A program made the translations under genes and the position numbers. Under the pieces are notes generated by a model, which saw only the letters and a list, made by a program, of their open reading frames with translations, searched no databases and was not told the origin of the DNA. Below, in pieces: positions 1-9,428 of a stretch of DNA of 64,000 nt. Origin of the DNA: Thalassolituus maritimus (GTDB lineage: Bacteria; Pseudomonadota; Gammaproteobacteria; Pseudomonadales; Oceanobacteraceae); assembly GCA_913019975.1 (NCBI GenBank), contig CAJWBH010000006.1:1-64000 (forward strand). Reading direction: 5' to 3'. Position 1 is the stretch's first letter. Every line of letters starts with the position of its first letter.

Positions 1-20
1 CGAGCCTCAGATGAGGCTCG
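1..20. repeat. Perfect inverted repeat at left edge
   Basis: A 9-bp perfect stem (CGAGCCTCA / TGAGGCTCG) with a 2-base loop starts at the first base of the window. It could be the end of a terminator or a small palindrome belonging to a gene outside the window; the flank needed to decide is missing. Confidence 0.4.
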
Positions 21-45
21 TTATATGATCCCAAAACTGTGGGAC

Positions 46-73
46 AGCAGTGGCCCTCCGGCTGCTTTTTTTA
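46..73 (+). terminator. Candidate intrinsic terminator of an upstream gene
   Basis: AGCAG pairs with CTGCT around a GG/CC inner stem, followed directly by a run of T. This would end plus-strand transcription entering from the left. No gene lies between it and the ATG at 191. Confidence 0.45.
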
Positions 74-190
74 TGCCCGCTTTTGCTGTTTTAACCGGGG
101 CAACACTCTGTCTTGCCGATATTATTGATAAAGTGACTTTTACGACTCACTGTACTGTTTTACCCTGTGTAGAGACACAGGAGACTCTGC

Positions 191-1720
191 ATGACCGACG
201 ATATTTTTTATGCCGCCGCCTGGGGCGTTCTTGCTCTGTTAGCGCTCTTTCTGGGTGGGCTTCTACTCGGTACCCTCTGGTTTCTCTGGGCCTATGTATC
301 GGATCGTCTCCAGACCCAGCATACGGTGCGACGCAACTTTCCGGTCATCGGACGCTTCCGTTACATGTTCGAGCACCTTGGAGAATTCTTTCGCCAGTAT
401 TTTTTCGCTATGGACCGCGAAGAAATGCCGTTTAACCGGGCAGATCGTAGCTGGGTGTATCGTGCAGCCAAGAACCTGAGTACGACGGTGGCTTTTGGTT
501 CGACCCGGCGTCTGGATACCGCCGGTACCGTGATGTTCGTTAACAGCCCATTTCCTTCATTAAGCAAAGACCTGAGCGAGTCTCAGGTTCTCACCATAGG
601 TAAAAACTGTCGTAACCCATACAGCACCAGCTCGCTGATAAATATTTCTGGTATGAGCTACGGCGCATTGTCTAAACCAGCGGTACAAGCGCTGTCACGG
701 GGCGCGAAGAAAGCGGGCTGTTGGATGAATACCGGTGAGGGTGGCTTGTCGCCGTATCACCTCGAAGGCGACTGCGACATTGTATTTCAGATTGGCACCG
801 CGAAGTACGGAGTACGGAAAGAAGACGGCTCGCTGGACGACGAAAAGCTGATAGAAATCGCACATCGTCCTCAGGTGAAAATGTTTGAAATCAAACTGAG
901 CCAGGGGGCCAAGCCCGGAAAAGGCGGTATTCTGCCCGGCGCCAAAGTCGGCGAAGAGATTGCAGCGATCCGACATATCCCGGTTGGGGAGGACTCAATC
1001 AGTCCTAATGGCCAGCCGGAAGTCCGCTCAGTCAGTGATCTGCTCGATATGATTAACCATGTGCGCGACATTACGGGTAAGCCTACCGGGTTCAAAGTCG
1101 TACTGGGGGGCAATGATTGGATACGGGACTTGTGTCGTGAGATTCATCTGCGCGGCAAAGACAGTGCGCCTGACTTTATTACCTTAGATGGCGCTGAGGG
1201 TGGTACCGGCGCGGCACCCCAATCGTTAATCGATTACATGGGTCTTCCGCTGGCTCAGGCGCTCCCTATGCTTGTGGATACCCTTGATGAATTCGAATTA
1301 CGTCCACGGATAAAAGTTATAGCCTCAGGCAAACTGATCACGCCCGACCGGGTGGCCTGGGCAATCTGTGTCGGTGCAGACTTTGTAACGTCGGCACGTG
1401 GCTTTATGTTCGCACTGGGCTGCATTCAGGCTCTGCAGTGCAATAAAAATACCTGTCCGACCGGTATCACAACCCACGACCCCAGGCTGCAGCGTGGTCT
1501 GGTTCCGACAGACAAGGCGGAGCGAGTCGCTCACTTTGCCCGTACTCTTGTTAACGAAGTCGGTGTCATCGCACACAGCTGCGGTGTTGAAGACCCACGC
1601 CAGTTACAGCGGCATCATGCGCGTATGGTGCAGCCGAATGGCGAAGCAAGGTTGTTATCAGAGTTATACGGGAAGGAAGGCTTCCACCCACCTACCGAAG
1701 GCGCTGCCGAGGCCTCCTGA
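191..1720 (+). CDS. FMN-binding glutamate synthase family protein, membrane-anchored
   Basis: This 509-aa protein has an N-terminal hydrophobic segment (about residues 8-40) followed by the FMN-binding, TIM-barrel synthase domain seen in the large subunit of glutamate synthase. The barrel includes the ISGMSYGALS stretch, the LDGAEGGTGAAP stretch, and near the C-terminus a Cys-x5-Cys-x4-Cys pattern ending in CPTGI, the [3Fe-4S] ligand set of GltB. It lacks the glutaminase domain and the C-terminal beta-helix of true GltB, so it is one of the stand-alone family members whose substrate is not established. The start is supported by AGGAG upstream of the ATG. No GltD-like partner is adjacent. Family assignment is firm; the reaction is unknown. 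Confidence 0.85.
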   Translation: MTDDIFYAAAWGVLALLALFLGGLLLGTLWFLWAYVSDRLQTQHTVRRNFPVIGRFRYMFEHLGEFFRQYFFAMDREEMPFNRADRSWVYRAAKNLSTTVAFGSTRRLDTAGTVMFVNSPFPSLSKDLSESQVLTIGKNCRNPYSTSSLINISGMSYGALSKPAVQALSRGAKKAGCWMNTGEGGLSPYHLEGDCDIVFQIGTAKYGVRKEDGSLDDEKLIEIAHRPQVKMFEIKLSQGAKPGKGGILPGAKVGEEIAAIRHIPVGEDSISPNGQPEVRSVSDLLDMINHVRDITGKPTGFKVVLGGNDWIRDLCREIHLRGKDSAPDFITLDGAEGGTGAAPQSLIDYMGLPLAQALPMLVDTLDEFELRPRIKVIASGKLITPDRVAWAICVGADFVTSARGFMFALGCIQALQCNKNTCPTGITTHDPRLQRGLVPTDKAERVAHFARTLVNEVGVIAHSCGVEDPRQLQRHHARMVQPNGEARLLSELYGKEGFHPPTEGAAEAS

Positions 1721-1974
1721 AAGTATCTCCTCTCCGCGGCAGGGTAAGGCTGCCGCTTGTCCACAACCTGACTTTCGTATAACCCGTATGGATACGCAAA
1801 CATTTATCTATAAGCTCTGACTTATACTTATAATAAAAAACTATACAGATTAGCTGTTCAGCGTTCGTTGTATCATAGGCACATATTAAGACAGTCAGGG
1901 CCACAAGCCCGGTAGTCACTGCGCACACCCGCGCTAATCGGACAATATGATCTTCGCCTACTGGAGAAATCAAG

Positions 1975-3525
1975 ATGGCAACGAATAAAGTAGATGCACT
2001 GCTCGTGGGCAGTGGCGTAATGAGCACAACACTGGCGACATTACTAAAGAAACTGGATTCTTCGTTGAATATCCTGATGGTAGAGCGCCTGGATCAGGTT
2101 GCAGCCGAAAGTACTGACGGCTGGAATAACGCCGGTACAGGTCACGCGGGCTACTGCGAACTCAATTACACACCTCAGGGTGCTGATGGCAATGTAGCTA
2201 TCGAACGAGCGCTCACTATCAATGCCAATTACGAAATCTCTCAGCAGCTGTGGTCGTCTCTCGTCGAATCTGGCGACTTGCCATCCCCCGATCAATTTAT
2301 TAATTCAACGCCGCATATCAGCTTTGTCTGGGGCAAAGAGAATGTTGAGTTTCTGCGCAAGCGTTACGAAAAGCTGAAAGACCATCACCTGTTTGCTGAC
2401 ATTGAGTACAGCGAAGATACTCAGACCCTGACCGAGTGGATGCCACTCGTGATGGGTGAGCGCGCTGACGGCGAGCCTGTTGCAGCGACACGCGTTGCTT
2501 ACGGTGCTGACGTTGATTTCGGTTCTCTTACCCGCAACATGGTCGCCAGCCTGGAAAAGCAAAATGATTTTGACCTGCGTCTTGGCCATGAAGTTACCGC
2601 ACTGAAAAAGAACGGCGGCAACAACTGGCACGTTACTATCAAAAATCGCAGCACAGGTAAGAAAGAAGCGATCACGGCAGGATTTGTATTCCTGGGTGCT
2701 GGTGGTGGTGCGTTACCGCTGCTGCAGAAATCAGATATTCCTGAAAGTAAAGGCTACGGCGGTTTCCCGGTATCAGGGCAGTGGCTGGTATGCCAGAACG
2801 AAGATGTAATTAAACAGCATCATGCCAAGGTGTACGGCAAAGCAGCCATTGGAGCACCTCCTATGTCGGTGCCACACCTCGACACACGTATCATTAATGG
2901 CAAACCTGCATTGTTGTTCGGGCCATATGCTGGGTTCACAACGCAATTTCTTAAGGCAGGATCACGTCTAGATCTGTTAAAATCCGTCAGCGCTAATAAT
3001 CTGAAACCCATGATCGACGTAGGCCTGAATAACATGGATCTGACCCGCTATCTGATTAGCGAGGTAATGCAGTCACACAAAGACCGTGTTGCAACACTCC
3101 AACAATACCTGCCTTCTGCTAAAGCAGAAGACTGGACGCTGGCACATGCTGGTCAGCGCGTGCAGATTATTAAGAAAGATGAAAAAGGCCGCGGCAAGCT
3201 TGAGTTCGGCACCGAACTGGTTGCTGCTGAAGACGGTACTCTGGCTGCGTTACTGGGTGCATCTCCGGGTGCATCCGTGGCTGCCCAGGCTATGATCGAA
3301 GTATTAGAGCGCTGTTTCCGTATGCGTATGGACGGTGGTTGGAAATCAAAACTGAAGGCTCTGGTGCCTTCTTACGGTGAATCTTTGGTAGATAACGCAC
3401 ATCTGCTGCAGGATATTCGTCGTCATACTCTGACTACTCTGGGGTTGCAGGCAGTCGCCGGCAAGGAGACCTCAGGCGAAACTCACCACCAGGAACGACA
3501 GGAGCAACGCCGTTCCTTTGGCTGA
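1975..3525 (+). CDS. mqo: Malate:quinone oxidoreductase
   Basis: This is a 516-aa FAD-dependent, membrane-associated dehydrogenase that oxidises malate to oxaloacetate and passes electrons to the quinone pool. An N-terminal dinucleotide-binding fold (LLVGSGVMSTTLA, residues 9-21) is followed by family signatures such as TDGWNNAGTGHAGYCELNYT and, near the C-terminus, LLGASPGASVAAQAMIEVL. Length fits the family. GGAGAA lies 7 bases before the ATG. The last 20-odd residues are polar, Gln/Glu-rich and unconserved in appearance. It stands alone, with 254 bases upstream and a terminator downstream. A TATAAT hexamer at 1829-1834 is a possible -10 box, but no matching -35 is evident. Confidence 0.96.
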   Translation: MATNKVDALLVGSGVMSTTLATLLKKLDSSLNILMVERLDQVAAESTDGWNNAGTGHAGYCELNYTPQGADGNVAIERALTINANYEISQQLWSSLVESGDLPSPDQFINSTPHISFVWGKENVEFLRKRYEKLKDHHLFADIEYSEDTQTLTEWMPLVMGERADGEPVAATRVAYGADVDFGSLTRNMVASLEKQNDFDLRLGHEVTALKKNGGNNWHVTIKNRSTGKKEAITAGFVFLGAGGGALPLLQKSDIPESKGYGGFPVSGQWLVCQNEDVIKQHHAKVYGKAAIGAPPMSVPHLDTRIINGKPALLFGPYAGFTTQFLKAGSRLDLLKSVSANNLKPMIDVGLNNMDLTRYLISEVMQSHKDRVATLQQYLPSAKAEDWTLAHAGQRVQIIKKDEKGRGKLEFGTELVAAEDGTLAALLGASPGASVAAQAMIEVLERCFRMRMDGGWKSKLKALVPSYGESLVDNAHLLQDIRRHTLTTLGLQAVAGKETSGETHHQERQEQRRSFG

Positions 3526-3562
3526 CAGACGTTTCATGTAGTTAATTCCATATTTACAAAAA

Positions 3563-3612
3563 AGCCGCTTATGCAGTCAGTAACCTGACCGCAGGCGGCT
3601 CTTGTTTGTTTT
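3563..3612 (+). terminator. Terminator after mqo
   Basis: AGCCGC (3563-3568) pairs with GCGGCT (3595-3600), and inside it GTCAG pairs with CTGAC. A T-rich tract (cttgtttgtttt) follows. It separates mqo from the transhydrogenase operon. Confidence 0.75.
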
Positions 3613-3655
3613 AAAAACTTCAGACTTTAAATTTAAATTAACAGGAGTACTAACC

Positions 3656-4792
3656 ATGCTGATTGGTGTACCTAAGGAAATTTATCCTGGGGAAGCCCGG
3701 GTTGCCATTATACCTTCGGGTATACAGGCACTACTGGACAAAGGCTTTTCAGTCGTTGTTCAGGAGGGTGCAGGCGATGGCGCACACTTTGGTGACGAAG
3801 AATATCGTGCATGCGGTGCAAGCATTGCCCCGTCTGCAGAGTCTCTTTATGAGCAAGCCGATATTATTCTGAAAGTGCGCAACCCTCAGGAAGAAGAGCT
3901 GCCTCTGCTGAAAGAAAACAGCACGCTGATCTGCCTGATGGACGCCTGGTTTAATCTGCCAATGGTAGAAAAGCTGGCGGCACAGAAAGTACGCTCTTTC
4001 GCTCTGGAATTTATTCCACGTACAACCCGTGCACAGTCTATGGACGTACTCAGCTCGATGGGTGCAATCAGCGGTTACCGTTCTGTACTGACCGGCGCTA
4101 TGGCTCTGCCTCAGTATTTCCCGATGCTGATGACTGCAGCGGGCACCATCCACCCGGCTAAAGTATTCATAATCGGTGCAGGTGTTGCCGGTCTGATGGC
4201 TATTTCTACTGCCCGTCGTCTGGGTGCTGTTGTAGAAGCGTACGATACGCGTGCCGAAGTACGTGAGCAGGTTGAATCTCTGGGCGCTAAATTCGTTGAA
4301 TTCGACCTTGAAACGGAAGAAGGCAACAGCTCTGGTTACGCTAGCGAGAAATCAGAAGAATTTTATCGTAAGCAGCGTGAGCAGATGACCACCAAGATCT
4401 CTCAGGCAGATCTGGTAATTACGACCGCTGCTATTCCAGGTAAGCCATCTCCTCGTCTGATCACCAAAGACATGCTGCACTACATGAAAAAAGGTTCAGT
4501 GATTGTCGATCTGGCAGCAGAGCGTGGCGGTAACGTCGAAGGCACTGTGGCGAACGACAAAGTATACCTCGATGGCGTGACGATCATCGGTTATACCGAC
4601 CACCCGGGTCGTGTTCCTGTGCATGCTTCCCAGCTTCTGACCAAAAACATTTCTACCTTCCTGCTGAACATGGCGGACGAAGGTGACCTGTCTGTAAATA
4701 TGGAAGACGATATCGTCGCGGCTACCCTGGTAACCGAAGACGGTGAAGTAAAACACGAAGGGCTCAGTGCTCAACTGGCTGGTAACGCGTAA
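3656..4792 (+). CDS. pntAA: NAD(P) transhydrogenase subunit alpha part 1 (dI domain)
   Basis: This is the soluble NAD(H)-binding domain I of proton-translocating transhydrogenase, related to alanine dehydrogenase; it starts MLIGVPKEIYPGEARV. A Rossmann motif, IIGAGVAGLMAISTARRLGA, lies in the middle, with the RAQSMDVLSS segment before it. The ATG at 3656 is preferred over the in-frame start at 3602 because AGGAG sits 8 bases upstream and the family N-terminus begins there. In this organism the alpha subunit is split into PntAA and PntAB, as in Rhodospirillum and many marine gammaproteobacteria, rather than fused as in E. coli. It is the first gene of a three-gene operon. Confidence 0.95.
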   Translation: MLIGVPKEIYPGEARVAIIPSGIQALLDKGFSVVVQEGAGDGAHFGDEEYRACGASIAPSAESLYEQADIILKVRNPQEEELPLLKENSTLICLMDAWFNLPMVEKLAAQKVRSFALEFIPRTTRAQSMDVLSSMGAISGYRSVLTGAMALPQYFPMLMTAAGTIHPAKVFIIGAGVAGLMAISTARRLGAVVEAYDTRAEVREQVESLGAKFVEFDLETEEGNSSGYASEKSEEFYRKQREQMTTKISQADLVITTAAIPGKPSPRLITKDMLHYMKKGSVIVDLAAERGGNVEGTVANDKVYLDGVTIIGYTDHPGRVPVHASQLLTKNISTFLLNMADEGDLSVNMEDDIVAATLVTEDGEVKHEGLSAQLAGNA

Positions 4793-4803
4793 GGAGTAGT
4801 CTT

Positions 4804-5088
4804 ATGGAAATGTTTATCCTGAGCCTCACGATTTTTGTGCTGGCTGTATTCGTTGGTGTGGAAGTGATTAACAAAGTACCGCCAACTCTGCACACGCCGC
4901 TTATGAGTGGTACTAACGCTATTTCGGGCATTGTTGTTGTGGGTGCCATCATCAGTTCTGGCGGCAGCGAGCACACGACGGTCCTGTCGACGGTTCTGGG
5001 TGTTGCAGCGATCGCGCTGGCGACCATCAATATTGTGGCGGGCTTTATGGTTACCGACCGCATGCTCAACATGTTTAAAAAGAAGTAA
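4804..5088 (+). CDS. pntAB: NAD(P) transhydrogenase subunit alpha part 2 (membrane)
   Basis: This 94-aa protein is the membrane half of the split alpha subunit. Three hydrophobic helices are visible, with the conserved TLHTPLMSGTNAISGIV segment in the first loop/second helix. It lies 11 bases after pntAA and 14 before pntB, with AAGGAG upstream. Together with PntB it forms the proton channel (dII). The split is real here: a stop codon and a new ribosome site separate it from pntAA. Confidence 0.95.
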   Translation: MEMFILSLTIFVLAVFVGVEVINKVPPTLHTPLMSGTNAISGIVVVGAIISSGGSEHTTVLSTVLGVAAIALATINIVAGFMVTDRMLNMFKKK

Positions 5089-5102
5089 GGGGCGATTAAT
5101 TC

Positions 5103-6512
5103 ATGGAAACTGTAATTAACATCGGTTATCTGGTCGCCGCCGTACTCTTTATTCTCGGCATTAAAGGCATGACCAAGCCAAAGACAGCGGTTCGTGGTAA
5201 CCAGATGTCGGCAACGGGTATGCTGGTGGCGATTATTGCTGCGCTGCTCGACAATAACGTTGTCAGCTACGAATACATCATTATTGGTGTGCTGATCGGC
5301 GGTGCAATCGGTGCGTTTATCGCCAAGAAAGTCGCAATGACAGATATGCCAGAACTGGTTGCTGCATTGAACGGTATCGGTGGTGGTGCATCCCTGTTGG
5401 TGGCATCGGCTAACTACCTTGAAAGCCAGAAGCTGGCTGAGATGGGTCAGTTTGTTCCTACGTACGATTGGTCTATCGCCGTTATTCTGTCGATTCTGAT
5501 CGGTGCTGTGACTCTGACCGGTTCTTTTATCGCGGTTGGTAAGCTAAAAGGAAAAATCGGCGACGCTAAGCAGGTCCGCCTGTTCAAGTGGATTGTAAAA
5601 CTGAGCCTGGCAGCTCTGCTGGCGGGTGCAGCTTACTTTGCTGCGGTTGATCCTGTTAACTCTGATCTGCTGATCGCGGGTCTGATTATTCTGTGTCTGA
5701 TTCTGGGTATCTGTCTGGTAATGCCAATTGGTGGCGCAGACATGCCGGTAGTGGTTGCACTGCTGAACTCCTACTCAGGTCTGGCGGGTGCGGCTGCGGG
5801 TTTCGTGCTGGGCAACAATGGCCTGATCATTACCGGTTCTCTGGTAGGCGCATCCGGTATCATCCTCACCAGCATCATGTGTAAAGCAATGAACCGCTCA
5901 CTGACGAACGTTCTGTTCGGTGGCTCTATGTCTGAAAGCTCAGGCGTAAGCCGTTCAGAAAACGATGCTTTCTACGAAGGCAAAGTGAAGTTCTCTTCCG
6001 CTGACGAACTGGCGATGCTGCTTGATGGCGCTCAGAACGTTGTATTTGTTCCGGGTTACGGTTTGGCGGTTGCACAAGCTCAGCACGCGACACGTGAACT
6101 GGCTGGTATGCTGGAGAAGCAGGGTGCGAAAGTTAAATACGCAATTCACCCGGTTGCCGGTCGTATGCCGGGCCACATGAACGTACTGCTGGCGGAAGCG
6201 GAAGTACCGTACGATCAGCTGGTAGAAATGGACGCGATCAACCCTGAATTCTCGCAGACTGATGTTGCGATTGTTCTGGGTGCGAACGACGTTGTTAACC
6301 CAGCGGCTGCAGAAGATCCGAATTCACCTATCTTCGGTATGCCAATTCTTGATGTACACCATGCTAAGACTGTCGTTGTTGTTAAACGTGGTCTGTCACC
6401 TGGCTTTGCAGGTATTCCTAACGAACTCTTCATCCGTGATAACTCACTCATGGTGGCAGGCGATGCTAAGAAGGTTCTGCAGGATACAATTTCGGCGTTG
6501 AAGGACCTGTAA
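5103..6512 (+). CDS. pntB: NAD(P) transhydrogenase subunit beta
   Basis: This 469-aa subunit has an N-terminal membrane domain of many helices (residues 1 to about 270) and a C-terminal soluble NADP(H)-binding dIII domain. dIII shows VPGYGLAVAQAQHATREL, the G-X-G-X-X-A/V type nucleotide fold of PntB, then IHPVAGRMPGHMNVLLAEA and VIVLGANDVVNPAA. The complex couples proton entry to hydride transfer from NADH to NADP+, supplying NADPH. It is last in the pntAA-AB-B operon and ends 10 bases before the convergent photolyase gene; the operon terminator lies inside that neighbour. Confidence 0.97.
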   Translation: METVINIGYLVAAVLFILGIKGMTKPKTAVRGNQMSATGMLVAIIAALLDNNVVSYEYIIIGVLIGGAIGAFIAKKVAMTDMPELVAALNGIGGGASLLVASANYLESQKLAEMGQFVPTYDWSIAVILSILIGAVTLTGSFIAVGKLKGKIGDAKQVRLFKWIVKLSLAALLAGAAYFAAVDPVNSDLLIAGLIILCLILGICLVMPIGGADMPVVVALLNSYSGLAGAAAGFVLGNNGLIITGSLVGASGIILTSIMCKAMNRSLTNVLFGGSMSESSGVSRSENDAFYEGKVKFSSADELAMLLDGAQNVVFVPGYGLAVAQAQHATRELAGMLEKQGAKVKYAIHPVAGRMPGHMNVLLAEAEVPYDQLVEMDAINPEFSQTDVAIVLGANDVVNPAAAEDPNSPIFGMPILDVHHAKTVVVVKRGLSPGFAGIPNELFIRDNSLMVAGDAKKVLQDTISALKDL

Positions 6513-6522
6513 AGTTCGCTGT

Positions 6523-8046
6523 TTAAAACAACGTCATTTGGCCCGCATCGCGGGCCTTTTTTTTGCCTGTCATTCGTCGGCTTGAATTACGCTTTCGCGA
6601 GCCATGCTTTTCACCGATTACCTGAGCAGTGGTAAAGAATTCAGAGTCACGAACGGATTTCAGGTCGGCTCTGGCTCGTCGGGTTGCCGCGGCGAAGTCG
6701 ACCAGAGGAGCAGGGTAGTCTTCGCCAATAATACAGTGTGAATTTTCCTGAATTGCTCGTGGCATTAACCAGGGCTCGAAGATCCATTGATCTGAGACAT
6801 GCTGTAATTCGGGCACCCAACGACGTACAAACAGACCTTTGGCATCCAGTCGTTGCGCCTGAAGGATAGGGTTGTACATGCGCGGAATATTAATCCCGGT
6901 AGTCCCTGCCTGCATCTGCACCTGCGGATAGTGAATGCCCGGCTCATAATCGGTAAACAGAGATGCCAGATAGCGCGACACAGGTTGCCAGGGCAGAGCT
7001 AGGGGGTAGGATGCGATCGAAATCAGCATGGCACGCATGCGGAAGTTTACCCAGCCGTTGGCAATTAAGTAGCGCATGGAGGCATCGACCATCGGCCAGC
7101 CAGTGTTGCCTGTTTTCCAGGCCTCGAATTTTTCCTCATCGAAAGGGCGGTTGAGCTGCTCTGTCAGTGGATGAAGATTCTGAATTTCCATATCCGGCTG
7201 ATCTTCGAGCTTCTGAATAAAATGGCAGTGCCACCACAGCCGGGATTCAAATGCCGACAGACTCGCCTTCCAACGCCCTTCCGCTGCTCGCCGCCGGTTT
7301 TGAACCGCCTGCACAAGCTCGCGCATACCGATGCAACCCACTGCCAGATAAGGGCTTAACCGTGAGCAGCCATTTTCTGCTGTTAATGGAGAGCTGATTG
7401 AGCCACGGTAGTATTCGCCGCGTTGGTTCAGAAAGTCCGAGAGTATTTTTACACCTTCTTCACGCCCTCCTTTTTGCGGCTGCTGCACAGAAGGCAGCTG
7501 GCAGGAAATACGCTCTGGAAGTTGTTCGGGTTTCAGAAAATTCTCGTTTCGATCAAGGGTCAGGAAATTAATGTGATCGGGTATTGGATATTGCGTCTGC
7601 GTCATCCATTGATTCCAGTGGGATGCCCAGTCATCGCGATTACGGTTAGGCCGTCGCACGCCGTTCTGCGGGTATTCTGTCCACGGAATATTGGATTTCT
7701 TAAGTAGCTTTTTTAATTTCAGATCACGTGAGAAAGTCCAGAGATTGCCAGTTTCTTCATGGCTGTGAATCCCCTGAATGTTCAGAACTTCTGTCAGCTT
7801 ATTAAAACGAAGCACCGCATCTCCGCTCATACAGATGAGTTCGCCACCGAGCCTTTTCAGTTGTTGATTCAGATCGATCAGGGCTTCCCGTGTGAATGCC
7901 CACTGGCGTTGACTGGTGTCATCCAATTGCCAGTAATCAGGCTCAAAAATATAGAGTGCCAGTACCGTTCCCGATTGCGCAGCGTGCCAGAGTGCAGAGT
8001 GATCCTGTAAGCGCAGGTCACGCTTAAACCATACTATTTGCGTCAT
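6523..8046 (-). CDS. Cryptochrome/photolyase family protein (CPD-photolyase type)
   Basis: This 507-aa protein has an N-terminal antenna-binding alpha/beta domain starting MTQIVWFKRDLRLQDHSALW and a C-terminal FAD-binding helical domain containing SRLSPYLAVGCIGMREL, NTGWPMVDASMRYLIANGWVNFRMR and the C-terminal IPRMYNPILQAQRLDAKG segment. These are FAD-contact regions of class I-type photolyases. It most likely repairs UV pyrimidine dimers in light or acts as a blue-light receptor; sequence alone does not decide. Its ATG overlaps the stop of the DASH gene (ATGA), and it is last in the four-gene operon. The C-terminus (from about residue 470) is basic, rich in Lys/Arg/Ser. Subclass is uncertain. 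Confidence 0.88.
   Translation of the reverse strand: MTQIVWFKRDLRLQDHSALWHAAQSGTVLALYIFEPDYWQLDDTSQRQWAFTREALIDLNQQLKRLGGELICMSGDAVLRFNKLTEVLNIQGIHSHEETGNLWTFSRDLKLKKLLKKSNIPWTEYPQNGVRRPNRNRDDWASHWNQWMTQTQYPIPDHINFLTLDRNENFLKPEQLPERISCQLPSVQQPQKGGREEGVKILSDFLNQRGEYYRGSISSPLTAENGCSRLSPYLAVGCIGMRELVQAVQNRRRAAEGRWKASLSAFESRLWWHCHFIQKLEDQPDMEIQNLHPLTEQLNRPFDEEKFEAWKTGNTGWPMVDASMRYLIANGWVNFRMRAMLISIASYPLALPWQPVSRYLASLFTDYEPGIHYPQVQMQAGTTGINIPRMYNPILQAQRLDAKGLFVRRWVPELQHVSDQWIFEPWLMPRAIQENSHCIIGEDYPAPLVDFAAATRRARADLKSVRDSEFFTTAQVIGEKHGSRKRNSSRRMTGKKKARDAGQMTLF
6540..6564 (+). terminator. Terminator of the pnt operon, inside the phr 3' end
   Basis: GGCCCGC-atc-GCGGGCC followed by eight T residues is a textbook intrinsic terminator on the plus strand. 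It lies within the last 15 codons of the convergent photolyase gene, so that gene's Lys-rich C-terminus is encoded by the T tract. Confidence 0.9.
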
Positions 8047-9428
8047 GATTTAATATCAAAAGCGGGTACGGTAACGACGGGCGGAGGGAAGGACGCGAGA
8101 AGTTTTCTTCCTGCCTGATGATCAAGAACGTCCTGCAGACTATTCTCTTCTATTTCCGGGCACCACCGCCTGATATGACTGAGTTCTGGATCATATTGAT
8201 GAAGCTGTTTGTTCAGGTTGAACTCACGAACGGGTCTTGGGTCGTGACCGACACCTGCAAGGTAGGCCCAATTTCCATAGTTACTGGCAACGTCAAAGTC
8301 GCACAGATACATCTCAAACCAGCGGGCACCCAGTCGCCAGTCCAGCTTAAGTTGGTGAATAAAGTAGCTGGCCATATTCTGGCGCAGGCGGTTTGAAACA
8401 AAGCCGGTATGTCTTAGCTCGCGCAGTCCTGCATCAATCATAGGGACGCCCGTACTGGCATTACACCAGGCTTGCCAGTGGACACTATTGTCTGAAGCTT
8501 CGATTTTCTTTCTCTGGATTCCTGAGCGTGCAAACAATCGGTCGCCATGCACTCGCATTGACCAGTGGAAGTACTCCCGCCAGAGCAGTTCGAATCTGAG
8601 CCAGTAGGTATGCTCTGTCTCACCATAGCTGGCTTCAAACTTAAGTATTTCATGCCAGATATAACGCGGCGATAGACAGCCCCAGGCAAGCCACGGACTG
8701 AGACGACTACTGAAGTTCTCACCGGTCAGTGCGTTCCTCGTTTCTTTATAATGAGTGATGGCTTTATCGTCCCACACATAACGACTTAGCCACTCTATCC
8801 CTGGTCTTTCTCCTCCATGACAGCCGAGTGAAACCGCGTATTCGCTGCCTGGCCAGCTGATAGAGGCACTGGTTCTCAGTGGTTGTTCATGGATGTGAAG
8901 GCGGGTTGTTTCTGCGCTTTCAGGGATATAAAAAAGCTCTGGTCTTTTTTCGACCGTTTTTCTGAATTTAGAAAAAGATGCAGGAAAGTCGTTCAGTAAG
9001 GTGGCCATTTGTGCCTGACTGAAGAGTGTCTGACTTTCGTAGGTCACCAGATCAATGTCGTATTCTTTAACCGCTTCCAGCCACTCTTGTTCTTCAGGGG
9101 CCTGCGCATCCGAGGTGAGCAGCCTTATGTCGCCACACAGCTCATCTCTGAGTCGAGTAATGATGTCGACTGGGTGACCATGATACATATTGAAGTTAAT
9201 GGTCTGATCTTCAAGCTGTCGATGAAGATCAATCAATGAGGCTCGCAGGAAATGTGCTTTCGCGCTTCCCAGCCTACTCATGCCATCATCATCTGTATTC
9301 AGCCAATGCTCAGGTAAAATATAAATGACAGCGAGAGGGGCGCCGTGTTCTACGGCCAGCCGAAACCCCTCATGATCATGGAGGCGCAGATCATTCCGCA
9401 GCCATAATACTTGAGTCGTCTTTTGCAT
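8043..9428 (-). CDS. DASH family cryptochrome
   Basis: This 461-aa protein starts [21 protein letters not shown] and carries the DASH signatures FPASFSKFRKTVEKR (linker after the antenna domain), SRLSPWLAWGCLSPRYIWHE and WARWFEMYLCDFDVASNYGNW-like FAD-pocket segments. Cry-DASH proteins bind FAD and a folate antenna, repair dimers mainly in single-stranded DNA, and may signal. The ATG at 9428 is chosen because it overlaps the DUF2256 stop codon (TGATG); the 11 in-frame residues upstream are not family-like. It also overlaps the next gene by 4 bp, so translation of the operon is probably coupled. Confidence 0.93.
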   Translation of the reverse strand: MQKTTQVLWLRNDLRLHDHEGFRLAVEHGAPLAVIYILPEHWLNTDDDGMSRLGSAKAHFLRASLIDLHRQLEDQTINFNMYHGHPVDIITRLRDELCGDIRLLTSDAQAPEEQEWLEAVKEYDIDLVTYESQTLFSQAQMATLLNDFPASFSKFRKTVEKRPELFYIPESAETTRLHIHEQPLRTSASISWPGSEYAVSLGCHGGERPGIEWLSRYVWDDKAITHYKETRNALTGENFSSRLSPWLAWGCLSPRYIWHEILKFEASYGETEHTYWLRFELLWREYFHWSMRVHGDRLFARSGIQRKKIEASDNSVHWQAWCNASTGVPMIDAGLRELRHTGFVSNRLRQNMASYFIHQLKLDWRLGARWFEMYLCDFDVASNYGNWAYLAGVGHDPRPVREFNLNKQLHQYDPELSHIRRWCPEIEENSLQDVLDHQAGRKLLASFPPPVVTVPAFDIKS

